Source: Flavobacterium lutivivi
Lineage (GTDB): Bacteria; Bacteroidota; Bacteroidia; Flavobacteriales; Flavobacteriaceae
Direction of reading: 5' to 3'
Assembly (NCBI RefSeq): GCF_014642275.1
Contig: NZ_BMIM01000012.1
Span: 1-64,000 of the forward strand
Length of the DNA stretch: 64,000 nucleotides
Part shown: in pieces, positions 16,573 through 23,803 of the stretch
Layout of the letters: each line of letters opens with the position of its first letter
Position numbering within the stretch: position 1 is the first letter of the stretch
Translations under genes and position numbers: made by a program
The notes under the pieces: generated by a model
What the model saw: the letters and a program-made list of their open reading frames with translations, nothing else
What the model was told of the DNA's origin: nothing
Database searches by the model: none

Positions 16573-17580
16573 TTATTTATTAAGCAGGTCAACAAACCTG
16601 ATTCTTTTTCCTATTTCCTTTGTTAATGAGTCTTTCTCATCCCAGTCCTTAATAATGCAATAGTTTCCATTATGAGTTAAAATATTGTTGAACTTGCATC
16701 CATTACATTCTTTTGTTTGTGCTGTTTTATGTCCAAATAAATCTTCTGTTATTTCTGTATTATCCGAACAACTATCAGGGATGACACCTTTTAAACCGTC
16801 CATTTGCCAAACATTCCATGATATTACATCTGCAATGATTTGAATATTCTTCAGCGATGGCTCCTCGTCAAATTGGTGTTTGTAGTTTTCAATAAATGTT
16901 GTGAGTATCGCTTCACGAGCAATGAGCAAACTGTCACCTTGCCATTCAAAAGCGTATGTGTTTCTGTATGCAGCTATTGTTGCTTTTAACCATTCAGATT
17001 CGGTTTCAGTATTCTCGTTTATTATTCTTAATTTTCTATCTAATATTCCAATACGATTTTGTACTAAAATAAACTCACCAGTTGTACTATCATATCTGCT
17101 TGTTATGTAAGGTGCCTCTCCGCATGAAATTTCTAAGCGTTTGTCTTTGATGTAGTCTTTCCATGTTTTTGATTTTGGGAATAAAATTTTGTCAAGGTTG
17201 ACTTCCCAAGATTTTGCTCCATTACTTAAAACTATTTCAGAATTAAATACTCCTTCTCTTTCAAACCAGGCATTGTCGATTAAGTTATTTTGAGCATTAC
17301 ATAACCATGATGGAGTAAATACCTCTGCCATTTCTTTTGACCTATTTATTTGTAGTATTTTGTCCTTGTGAACCCTTGGCATTATAATACTTCCATAGTC
17401 TCCAGTAATTAAATCAGGGCTAATTTGAGAGTGGTAGTTGTATGACTCTCCAATATGTTCATAGTTGTCGGTTGCCCAGATAATATTTTTTTTTGTGGTT
17501 TGGTCAAATAATAATGTGTTAAGAACCTGAGGGTATTTCTCAACTAATTCGTTTTCTAATATGTCAATTCCTGTCCGCAC
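16573..17580 (-). CDS. Methyltransferase-associated partner of the restriction fusion
   Basis: 335 residues from GTG 17580, directly after the TAA of the regulator gene. KEMAEVFTPSWLCN (about 83-96) matches the motif X region of gamma N6-adenine methyltransferases, and LEISCGEAPYITSRYD resembles the motif I surroundings, but no NPPY motif is visible. Cysteines near the end (CSDN, CNGC, NYC) could bind a metal. Similar genes are often labelled restriction endonuclease subunit M. Most likely it is a required partner, perhaps supplying cofactor binding or specificity to the large fusion protein; the latter has its own motifs I and IV, so the division of labour is unclear. Confidence 0.7.
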   Translation of the reverse strand: MRTGIDILENELVEKYPQVLNTLLFDQTTKKNIIWATDNYEHIGESYNYHSQISPDLITGDYGSIIMPRVHKDKILQINRSKEMAEVFTPSWLCNAQNNLIDNAWFEREGVFNSEIVLSNGAKSWEVNLDKILFPKSKTWKDYIKDKRLEISCGEAPYITSRYDSTTGEFILVQNRIGILDRKLRIINENTETESEWLKATIAAYRNTYAFEWQGDSLLIAREAILTTFIENYKHQFDEEPSLKNIQIIADVISWNVWQMDGLKGVIPDSCSDNTEITEDLFGHKTAQTKECNGCKFNNILTHNGNYCIIKDWDEKDSLTKEIGKRIRFVDLLNK

Positions 17581-17781
17581 TTATATTTTTACTTTGTTAG
17601 ATTTTAAAAGGTCTTTTACATCAATTTCAAGAATATTGGCTATTTCGTAGAGGATTTCTAGTCTTGGTTGCTGTCTATTTTGAACATAGGCATTTACCAT
17701 GTTGTAGCTTTTGCCTAATTGTTCGGCAAGCCAAGTCTGCTTAATACCCTTTTCGTCCAACACTTCTTTTATTCTGTTCAT
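17581..17781 (-). CDS. XRE-type controller protein of the restriction-modification operon
   Basis: 66 residues from ATG 17781. A helix-turn-helix of the XRE/Cro type fills most of it: IKQTWLAEQLGKSYNMVNAYV, then the recognition-helix surroundings NRQQPRLEILYEIANIL and IDVKDLL. The frame extends 18 codons upstream, but a TAnnTTTG promoter box lies within that extension, so the shorter start is chosen. Position and size are those of C-proteins that time expression of restriction genes; it would bind its own promoter and control the two genes downstream. Confidence 0.8.
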   Translation of the reverse strand: MNRIKEVLDEKGIKQTWLAEQLGKSYNMVNAYVQNRQQPRLEILYEIANILEIDVKDLLKSNKVKI

Positions 17782-17803
17782 TTGTCTAAATGATGTCTGG
17801 ACG

Positions 17804-17811
17804 CAAATATA
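17804..17811 (-). promoter_or_regulatory. Candidate -7 promoter box of the restriction operon
   Basis: TATATTTG on the minus strand fits the Bacteroidota TAnnTTTG box and lies 22 bp upstream of the controller gene's ATG. No ideally spaced TTG -33 box was seen, so an activator or autoregulation is possible. Confidence 0.5.
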
Positions 17812-17893
17812 GTTTTTAATTATTTCGTATCTCATTTTACAAGATAAAAAATAATCAAATTATTTTCAACACTATTGTCTGTGCGTTGGAAAA

Positions 17894-17957
17894 AAATGGC
17901 TCTTTTGGTTTTGCGAAGGGTCGGCTTGTGTGTCGGGCAAAACCAAATGTGCCATTT
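17894..17957 (-). repeat. F-type hairpin, upstream-end version
   Basis: AAATGGC, TCT, TTTGGTTTTGC (17894-17914) faces GCAAAACCAAA, TGT, GCCATTT (17937-17957). Nearly identical to 10144-10207 including the flanking TGTGCGTTGG and TGCGG(C/T)TGGC. Confidence 0.75.
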
Positions 17958-18024
17958 TGTGCGGTTGGCATTTCGGGTCGTTTTTCTCTCGGTTTGATGT
18001 TGCTCTGTCTGTCGTCATAGGGTT

Positions 18025-18119
18025 GCCACTAACTTGTATATAAGCGCTACTTTATAGCGCCTATACACCCAAATTGAGATGTATAGTCGCTACTCAATAG
18101 CGGATTTACACCAAATATA
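18025..18119 (-). other. Candidate attI site of the integron-like element
   Basis: Two 26-bp direct repeats (18044-18069 and 18087-18112) match at 20 positions and start 43 bp apart. Each holds a dyad (GCGCTA/TAGCGC and CGCTA/TAGCG), and the first is framed by TGTATA (18035-18040) and TATACA (18062-18067). Directly beside them is the first core, GTTAGTGGC on the minus strand, ending the site at 18033-18025. Repeats plus a single core next to the recombinase gene mirror the organisation of attI; recombination here is inference. Confidence 0.6.
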
Positions 18120-18142
18120 TAAATTTTATTACAAATCATCAA
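18112..18142 (-). promoter_or_regulatory. Pc-like promoter reading into the cassette array
   Basis: On the minus strand TTG (18142-18140) is followed after 20 bp by TATATTTG (18119-18112), a full match to the Bacteroidota TTG-(17-23)-TAnnTTTG promoter. It overlaps the last codons of the recombinase gene, starts transcription inside the candidate attI and points at cassette 1. Confidence 0.55.
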
Positions 18143-19172
18143 AAGGACTTTTTATTTGTTGAATACTCTTTGTACTCACATGGGTGTATATTTCAGTAGT
18201 CTTGCTACTATTGTGCCCCAATAATTCTTGAATGTATCTCAAATCAGTGCCACTTTCCAGCAAATGGGTAGCATAGCTGTGTCGTAACCAATGTAGGGTT
18301 ACAGGTTTTGTTATTTTTGCTTTCTCCAATGCTTGCTTTAATACTTGTTGCAAACTTTTGTCTGAATAAGGTGTGCCTTCTGTCTGTCCTTCAAATAAAT
18401 AAGTCGTTGGTTTGTATAATTTGTAATACTCTCTCAGCATTTCCAATATTTTTGGACTTAGAGGTGCAATTCTGTCTTTTTTACCTTTTGAGTTTTTTAG
18501 TAATACAATATTACGCTTGGAGTCAATATGAACAGGTTGAAGAGCCAGCAACTCTCCACAACGCAATCCGCAACTATAAATCATGCTCAACATCATTTTG
18601 TGTTTAATATTACTATGAGCATCCAATATTGCTTTTACTTCCTCTTTACTAAGAACATTGGGCAATTTTTTTTCTCGTTTTGGTCTATGAATTTTTTCCA
18701 CTTGGATACTTTTTTCATATACCGTTCTAAAAAATAATTTTATGGCGTTAACAATTTGATTTTGATATGAAACAGAAAATTTATTTTTCAATATATAATC
18801 ATTGTTGTACAAAATGACATCCTCGTTGGTGATATCTTTTACCGATTTATTTCGATAAAAAGTTAAAAATGATCGCAAGGCATCACAGTAAACAGTGATC
18901 GTGTTAGGACTATATCTTTTAGATAAAAGATATTTTCTAAAGTTATCAATGCTCGTAATCCCTTCTTCATTTGGTGTTAAGTTTTGGGCTAACTCAATTT
19001 TGAAATGTAATCGGTTTTCATCAGTATCGGGTACATGCCAGCATCTTCTCGAAGCACTCCAACGCGCATCTTCAAATGTTTTAATGCGTGCAATTAATTC
19101 AGTGTTTTTTTCAAAATAAACAGCAATTCTATCTGTTCCATTATGTTTTATAAGTGCTGATTTCCAATTCAT
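18129..19172 (-). CDS. Tyrosine recombinase of the integron-like element
   Basis: 347 residues with the full catalytic set: R204 (SCGLRCGEL), K231 in SKGKKDR, H294 and R297 (HWLRHS), H320 (LLGHNS) and nucleophile Y329 (EIYTH). Residues 1-65 form an extra N-terminal region (ARWSASRRCWHVP) common in Bacteroidota integrases; 74-160 is the SAM-like core-binding domain. The C-terminal part (ITKPVTLHWLRHSYAT..., ending IKSPFDDL) looks like IntI, whose proteins end in a similar SPLDxL tail, but the IntI-specific insertion before the HxxR box is absent. It reads toward the array, with its stop 10 bp from the candidate attI repeats. A XerC/D-like or transposon integrase is the alternative. Confidence 0.85.
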   Translation of the reverse strand: MNWKSALIKHNGTDRIAVYFEKNTELIARIKTFEDARWSASRRCWHVPDTDENRLHFKIELAQNLTPNEEGITSIDNFRKYLLSKRYSPNTITVYCDALRSFLTFYRNKSVKDITNEDVILYNNDYILKNKFSVSYQNQIVNAIKLFFRTVYEKSIQVEKIHRPKREKKLPNVLSKEEVKAILDAHSNIKHKMMLSMIYSCGLRCGELLALQPVHIDSKRNIVLLKNSKGKKDRIAPLSPKILEMLREYYKLYKPTTYLFEGQTEGTPYSDKSLQQVLKQALEKAKITKPVTLHWLRHSYATHLLESGTDLRYIQELLGHNSSKTTEIYTHVSTKSIQQIKSPFDDL

Positions 19173-19265
19173 AAGACTAATTTGTTTTTAATAAATTTAA
19201 ATATAGTCAAAATTGGAAAAACCTCCAACACAACTGTTTGAAATAGTTGCTTTTATACAATATTA

Positions 19266-19997
19266 TTAGCTATGAGCAGACAACAAAAGAGTAGCAGGGT
19301 TAAATGCCTTGCTGTTGAGGTAGTTTTTGTTAATAAACTTATCGCTGGTATAATACATCAATTTTGCCACAGCAATCACCCAGCAACCTTCTGGAAATAC
19401 TGGACTTGTCCAGCTAAATGGTGGCATAACAGTAGCTGTATTGCTCAGTTCAATCATGGTGTAAGCCTCGGCAACGGTTGTATTGTTTTCTGGTAAAAAA
19501 GCGATACAATACAGCAATAATTCAGCATTATTATACCGTTGTGGGAACAGCATATCTTGTTTACAATTCATTTCGGGTATATTGAAAACCACCTGGCGCT
19601 GTACATTCAAACCAGCTTGCACATCAACCAAAAAATAGTCCTTAAAAAGCGAATGGCTATTAAATTCAAATCCATTCAATCCTGCTGTACTACAGTTTGT
19701 AGGTGTTCGTTCTCCTTTGTTCAAGTTGGTATTGCTCAATAGCGCATTATACAATTCTCCCGTTAGCCTGCGGTACATATAACTATCGGTTTGATGCAAT
19801 AGAAAGGAACTCAAGTTTTGTCGCAATAGTTTAGCCCAAGTGCTACATGCCCTAAATTCGTTGCCACTCGCTTTGGTTTTTTGAGTTTGACGAACTTTAC
19901 TCGCTTTGGATTGCACCACCTGAACACCGTTGAGGTTTCTGAACACTAAGTTGTTTATGGTGCCACTCAGGAAATTGTTTTTCGTTACTCGTGCCAT
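19266..19997 (-). CDS. Conserved hypothetical protein beside the recombinase
   Basis: 243 residues, MARVTKNNFLSGTINNLVFRN at the start, then a basic stretch SKASKVRQTQKTKASG and an alpha/beta region without recognised motifs. The opening (short Gly-containing strand pair followed by a basic region and helices) recalls DUF6266-type proteins, a weak similarity. It lacks a signal peptide and membrane helices. Same strand as the recombinase, 93 bp upstream of it. Whether it belongs to the integron-like element or marks the chromosomal edge cannot be told from sequence alone. Confidence 0.7.
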   Translation of the reverse strand: MARVTKNNFLSGTINNLVFRNLNGVQVVQSKASKVRQTQKTKASGNEFRACSTWAKLLRQNLSSFLLHQTDSYMYRRLTGELYNALLSNTNLNKGERTPTNCSTAGLNGFEFNSHSLFKDYFLVDVQAGLNVQRQVVFNIPEMNCKQDMLFPQRYNNAELLLYCIAFLPENNTTVAEAYTMIELSNTATVMPPFSWTSPVFPEGCWVIAVAKLMYYTSDKFINKNYLNSKAFNPATLLLSAHS

Positions 19998-20270
19998 AAG
20001 TTCTATAATTTTAGGATAATCAATAATCTATTTTTTGATTATATAACTTTGCTTGTTAAATATAATATATTATTGTATCATTAACGTAATAATTCTATAA
20101 AAAATTATATTTTTATAGAGTAAGTATAGAGTTATTATAAAGTTATTATAAAGTTAAATATATTAATGTAAATTTTTCTTTAACATTTACAAACTGAGAA
20201 ATAGGAATTGTAAAGCTTAAAGATAAACAGTAGGTTGGAATTATTTCAAGAGGTTGGCTACTGTTGTTTT
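19998..20270. other. Intergenic region without a gene
   Basis: Very AT-rich stretch with short repeats (AAAGTTATTATAAAGTTA around 20138-20157) and a 7-bp inverted repeat ACAGTAG/CTACTGT (about 20227-20264). No reading frame, no clear promoter. It may hold the right boundary of the accessory region. Confidence 0.4.
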
Positions 20271-20302
20271 AAAAAAAAATCCCAAATCTAATGATTTGGG
20301 AT
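20271..20302 (-). terminator. Rho-independent terminator of purA
   Basis: ATCCCAAATC (20279-20288), loop TAAT, GATTTGGGAT (20293-20302); on the minus strand the stem is followed by nine T. It lies 9 bp after the purA stop. Confidence 0.85.
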
Positions 20303-20310
20303 GTGTAGAA

Positions 20311-21582
20311 TTATTTTAATATGGTTTGTTTTCTATCTGGTCCAACCGAAACTATCTTGATAGGAACTTCTATTTCTTTTTCAATGAACTCTATGTATTC
20401 TTTCAGTTCCTTTGGTAAACTTTCATAACTTGTCATGCCCGTTAAATCGGCTTGCCATCCTTTGAAATTGGTATAAACTGGTGTTACGTTTTCTTCTTCA
20501 ATAGTATAAGGCAAATGGTTAATTATTTTCCCGTTGTATTCATAACCAGTGCATACTTTCAAGGTTTCAAAACCAGAAAGCACATCGCCTTTCATCATCA
20601 TCAGTTGGGTAACACCATTGATTTGGACAGCATATTTCAAAGCTACCAAATCGAGCCAACCGCAACGGCGTTTTCTTCCGGTAACGCTACCAAATTCATT
20701 ACCCACTTTGGCCATAATATCGCCAGCTTCACCAAAATCTTCAGTAGGAAATGGTCCAGAACCCACGCGAGTAGTATAGGCTTTAAAAATACCAAATACT
20801 TCTTTAATTTTGTTTGGAGCAATTCCCAATCCAGTACAAGCACCAGCAGCAGTAGTATTGGATGAAGTTACAAACGGATAAGTACCAAAATCAACATCCA
20901 ATAAAGAACCTTGTGCGCCTTCGCATAGAATAGATTTTCCTGCTTTTTGGGCTTGCGCCAAATATTCTTCACTGTCAATAAAAGTAAGTTTTTTTAATTC
21001 CTCCACGGCTTCAAAAAACTCATTTTCCAGTTCTGCCAAATTGTATTGTATATCTACATTGTAGAAAGAAATCATGGCTTCGTGTTTATCAGCCAGTGCA
21101 CGATAGCGTTCTCTAAAATCTGCTAATTCAATATCACCCACACGAATACCATTTCTACCAGTTTTGTCCATATATGTTGGACCAATACCTTTTAGCGTAG
21201 AACCAATTTTGGCTTTTCCTTTTGAAGCTTCGCTCGCAGCATCTAGCAATCGGTGAGTAGGCAAAATCAAATGTGCTTTTCTAGAAATAAGTAATTTAGA
21301 GGTAATGTCCATGTTGAATTTGGCAAGACCTTCTATTTCTTGTTTGAAAACCACAGGATCTATGACTACTCCGTTTCCAATAATGTTGATAGAATTTGGG
21401 TGAAATATGCCCGATGGAATGGTTCTCAGCACATGTTTGATACCATCAAATTCAAGAGTATGTCCAGCATTTGGTCCGCCTTGAAAACGAGCAATAATAT
21501 CATATTTAGAAGTAAGAACGTCGACGATTTTTCCTTTTCCTTCGTCACCCCATTGTAATCCGAGTAGTAAATCTACAGTCAT
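20311..21582 (-). CDS. purA: Adenylosuccinate synthetase
   Basis: 423 residues, full length. Joins IMP and aspartate using GTP in the first committed step to AMP. The N-terminal phosphate-binding loop LQWGDEGKGKIVD (9-21) with catalytic Asp and Lys, the segment NAGHT, the switch region around KGIGPTYMDK and the C-terminal GTP-binding region (RKRRCGWLDL, later GPDRKQT) are all present. The Fur-family gene lies 42 bp upstream on the same strand; the spacer contains a short AAGTTGTGAGTTGTAAG repeat, which makes a shared transcript likely but not certain. A terminator follows. Confidence 0.97.
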   Translation of the reverse strand: MTVDLLLGLQWGDEGKGKIVDVLTSKYDIIARFQGGPNAGHTLEFDGIKHVLRTIPSGIFHPNSINIIGNGVVIDPVVFKQEIEGLAKFNMDITSKLLISRKAHLILPTHRLLDAASEASKGKAKIGSTLKGIGPTYMDKTGRNGIRVGDIELADFRERYRALADKHEAMISFYNVDIQYNLAELENEFFEAVEELKKLTFIDSEEYLAQAQKAGKSILCEGAQGSLLDVDFGTYPFVTSSNTTAAGACTGLGIAPNKIKEVFGIFKAYTTRVGSGPFPTEDFGEAGDIMAKVGNEFGSVTGRKRRCGWLDLVALKYAVQINGVTQLMMMKGDVLSGFETLKVCTGYEYNGKIINHLPYTIEEENVTPVYTNFKGWQADLTGMTSYESLPKELKEYIEFIEKEIEVPIKIVSVGPDRKQTILK

Positions 21583-21624
21583 TTTTTTTAGTTGTAAGTT
21601 GTGAGTTGTAAGTTTTTTAGTTTG

Positions 21625-22083
21625 TTAGTTATTGTCTTTTTTGTTGGCATAAAAATACAGCGAATGGTTGTGTATATCAATCCCAAAAATATCCTCTAGC
21701 GTCTGCTTGATGCTCTGTATTCTAGGATCACAAAACTCAATAACTTCTCCTGTATCTGTCATGATAATATGGTCGTGCTGTTTGTCAAAATAAGACTTTT
21801 CATAATGCGCCTGATTTTGCCCAAACTGGTGCTTGCGAACCAATCCACAGTCGAGCAGCAGCTCTATAGTGTTGTAGAGCGTAGCTCTTGAAACTCTATA
21901 GTTCTTGTTTTTCATCTTGATATATAAATTTTCGATATCAAAATGCTCGTTACTGTTATAAATTTCTTGAAGAATTGCGTATCGTTCAGGGGTTTTGCGA
22001 TGACCATTTTTTTCAAGATAGGCAGTAAAAACATTTTTTACAGTTTCTTGATTTTTGGTATTATCTGAAGCTATTTGTGTCAT
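21625..22083 (-). CDS. fur: Fur-family transcriptional regulator
   Basis: 152 residues. The winged helix ([25 protein letters not shown], then [21 protein letters not shown]) has the RATLYNT recognition helix of Fur proteins. The dimerisation part carries [18 protein letters not shown] with His/Asp/Glu metal ligands. A CxxC structural zinc site is absent, since only single cysteines occur, as in many Fur or PerR proteins of Bacteroidota. Fur, PerR or Zur cannot be separated from sequence alone; Fur is the default. It precedes purA on the same strand and faces a divergent T9SS gene. Confidence 0.85.
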   Translation of the reverse strand: MTQIASDNTKNQETVKNVFTAYLEKNGHRKTPERYAILQEIYNSNEHFDIENLYIKMKNKNYRVSRATLYNTIELLLDCGLVRKHQFGQNQAHYEKSYFDKQHDHIIMTDTGEVIEFCDPRIQSIKQTLEDIFGIDIHNHSLYFYANKKDNN

Positions 22084-22088
22084 GATTG

Positions 22089-22096
22089 CAAAGATA
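22089..22096 (-). promoter_or_regulatory. Candidate -7 box of the Fur-family gene
   Basis: TATCTTTG on the minus strand, TAnnTTTG type, only 5 bp before the ATG at 22083, so the transcript would be nearly leaderless if this box is used. No ideal TTG -33 was found. Confidence 0.4.
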
Positions 22097-22213
22097 ATTT
22101 TTTTTGTGTCATGGATTATTTTAAAAAAGAATAAATATAAACATTTTTTTCTTAATTTAGATTGGTTTTTTTAGAGTAAATAGAGGGCAATTTCCACTTT
22201 TAATAGAAGTTTC

Positions 22214-23761
22214 ATGGTAAAAAAATACATTTTTTCGGCACTTTTTTTTGTGTTTTCCATAGCTCAAGCACAGCATTTTGAATGGGTGCAAACGTTTCCT
22301 ATTACGTTCAATCTCAATCCGAGTATGATTGATTACCCGTCTGATGTGGATGTAAACAATAATTTGGTGTTGTGTGGGTTCAAAGACACACCAGTTGCTT
22401 ACACAGATATTTTTGGCAATCTCGAACTCCGAAAATATACCTCTACAGGCGAATTATTATTTTCAAAAACCATTTCAGGCGAAGTGAAAGCTTATGAACT
22501 TGTTACAGACAGTCAAGGAAACATCTACATAGCGGTGGAATATCTTGATGCTATTTCGGTAGATACATTGTCTATCTCAACTGTTTCTCAAGGCGTGCAT
22601 CCGCTTTTACTGAAATTTGACCCTACTGGAAATTTATTGTGGTACAAAGTTATTGGCGACGAATGGACGAATTATTTCCTAGCAATGGAAGTTGATAGCA
22701 TGGATAATGTTTATATTGGATATGGCGATTTTCAAGACTCGTTTATTGAAAAAATTAATCCATCAGGAACAAGCCAGCAAATCATTACTCAGAACAATGT
22801 AAGTCTCATCACGTCGCTGAGCATAGATAATGTAGGGAATATTTATGCAGCTGGTTCTTGCGCCGATTTTAACGCCTCGTTTGGTGGTGTTATTTACCAA
22901 CCTGTTTTTTCTTATGATGTTTATTTATCCAAATACAACTCCAATGGTGAAGTACAATGGGTAAAATTTGTTGAAGATGTAACCTGTCCAACGCCCAAAG
23001 TAGCGACTAGAGGAGAAGATGAGGTATATTTTTCTTCCCATTTGTTTGATAATTTCACTATTGGTGGAGTTGCAACCGAAGGTCCAGTGAATGGTGTTAA
23101 CGATTTTTTCTTGGTAAAATTTAATCATAATGGTGATGTGCAATGGATTAGAGAAGTGATTGGTTCTGGTGGCGTTACGCCTGCAAAGATAAAAAGCTTG
23201 AGTATCGACAATCAAGGGAATTGTTATTTTGGTGGTCAAACACGTGGAACGGTAGTTTGGAATGCAACCACAACCACTTCAGCGCAATCATTCTATGAAG
23301 ATATTATTGTTTTGAAATACGATACTTCAGGAAATTTGATTTGGGCAAAGACTGCTGGCGGACCTACATTTGAACGTGTAGATGCTATCTCTTCAGCTCC
23401 AGACGGTTCTGTTTTTCTCACAGGAATGGCTACGCAAAACATTCAATTTGATGAACACCAAATCGTTTCAAGTGGGTTTTTATATTATCCCTATTTGGCA
23501 AAACTCGATACTACTTTGCTCAATAATCAAGCGATGAGCTTAGAAACAATTCGTCTATACCCAAACCCAGCAAAAGATGTCGTGACTATCGTTTTTCCAT
23601 CAATAGAACCTAAAGAGGTTTCAATCTATAATCTTTTGGGGCAAAAGTTCATCAATGCAACTATACAATCTGGAGAAAGTGTGGATGTTTCATCCATTCC
23701 ATCGGGAACTTATTTTGTTACAATTGGCAACAGTAAGCCTGCAAAATTGTTGAAGAACTAA
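22214..23761 (+). CDS. T9SS-exported SBBP-type beta-propeller protein
   Basis: 515 residues with signal peptide MVKKYIFSALFFVFSIAQAQ. The body has repeated units of about 45-60 residues of the SBBP kind (for example FDPTGNLLWYKVIG, YNSNGEVQWVKFV, FNHNGDVQWIREV, YDTSGNLIWAKTAGG), expected to fold as a beta-propeller. The last 75 residues are a type A sorting domain (LYPNPAKDVV..., ending SKPAKLLKN). Secreted or cell-surface attached through T9SS. Divergent from the Fur gene; the redoxin gene follows 42 bp later. Ligand unknown. Confidence 0.88.
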   Translation: MVKKYIFSALFFVFSIAQAQHFEWVQTFPITFNLNPSMIDYPSDVDVNNNLVLCGFKDTPVAYTDIFGNLELRKYTSTGELLFSKTISGEVKAYELVTDSQGNIYIAVEYLDAISVDTLSISTVSQGVHPLLLKFDPTGNLLWYKVIGDEWTNYFLAMEVDSMDNVYIGYGDFQDSFIEKINPSGTSQQIITQNNVSLITSLSIDNVGNIYAAGSCADFNASFGGVIYQPVFSYDVYLSKYNSNGEVQWVKFVEDVTCPTPKVATRGEDEVYFSSHLFDNFTIGGVATEGPVNGVNDFFLVKFNHNGDVQWIREVIGSGGVTPAKIKSLSIDNQGNCYFGGQTRGTVVWNATTTTSAQSFYEDIIVLKYDTSGNLIWAKTAGGPTFERVDAISSAPDGSVFLTGMATQNIQFDEHQIVSSGFLYYPYLAKLDTTLLNNQAMSLETIRLYPNPAKDVVTIVFPSIEPKEVSIYNLLGQKFINATIQSGESVDVSSIPSGTYFVTIGNSKPAKLLKN

Positions 23762-23803
23762 TTCGTTAAGATTTGAGATAATACAAATAAACTCGAAAGT
23801 AAA

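Larger units (their letters stand above)
1..18033 (-). mobile_element. Integron-like cassette array, at least ten cassettes
   Basis: Reading the minus strand from 18033 downwards, the sequence is a strict chain of units. Each begins with GTTR and ends in an attC-like hairpin that opens with the reverse complement of that unit's own first bases. Units: c1 18033-12306 (restriction-modification), c2 12305-11183 (nucleotidyltransferase), c3 11182-10787 (no gene), c4 10786-10373 (no gene), c5 10372-3378 (AAA+ operon), c6 3377-2649 (lipoprotein), c7 2648-2189 (no gene), c8 2188-1957 (no gene), c9 1956-361 (T9SS protein), c10 360 to beyond the edge. All genes are on the minus strand and point away from the recombinase at 18129-19172. 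Matching cassette ends are seen directly; mobility by the recombinase is inference. Confidence 0.75.

Noticed and set aside
12594-17580. Type I restriction system
   Set aside because: No separate HsdS with two target-recognition domains and no HsdR-type nuclease; helicase and methyltransferase are in the same chain.
1-18033. CRISPR array
   Set aside because: Repeats are long imperfect hairpins of changing sequence with gene-sized or 100-bp bodies, not short identical repeats with unique spacers, and there is no cas gene.
18129-19172. Calling the recombinase intI of a class 1-type integron
   Set aside because: The IntI-specific insertion is absent, cores do not fit GTTRRRY fully and the gene is co-directional with the cassettes; described instead as integron-like.
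21583-21624. Repeat AAGTTGTGAGTTGTAAG upstream of purA as a regulatory site
   Set aside because: It looks like a simple slipped repeat of GTTGTAA/GTTGTGA; no dyad or known operator match.
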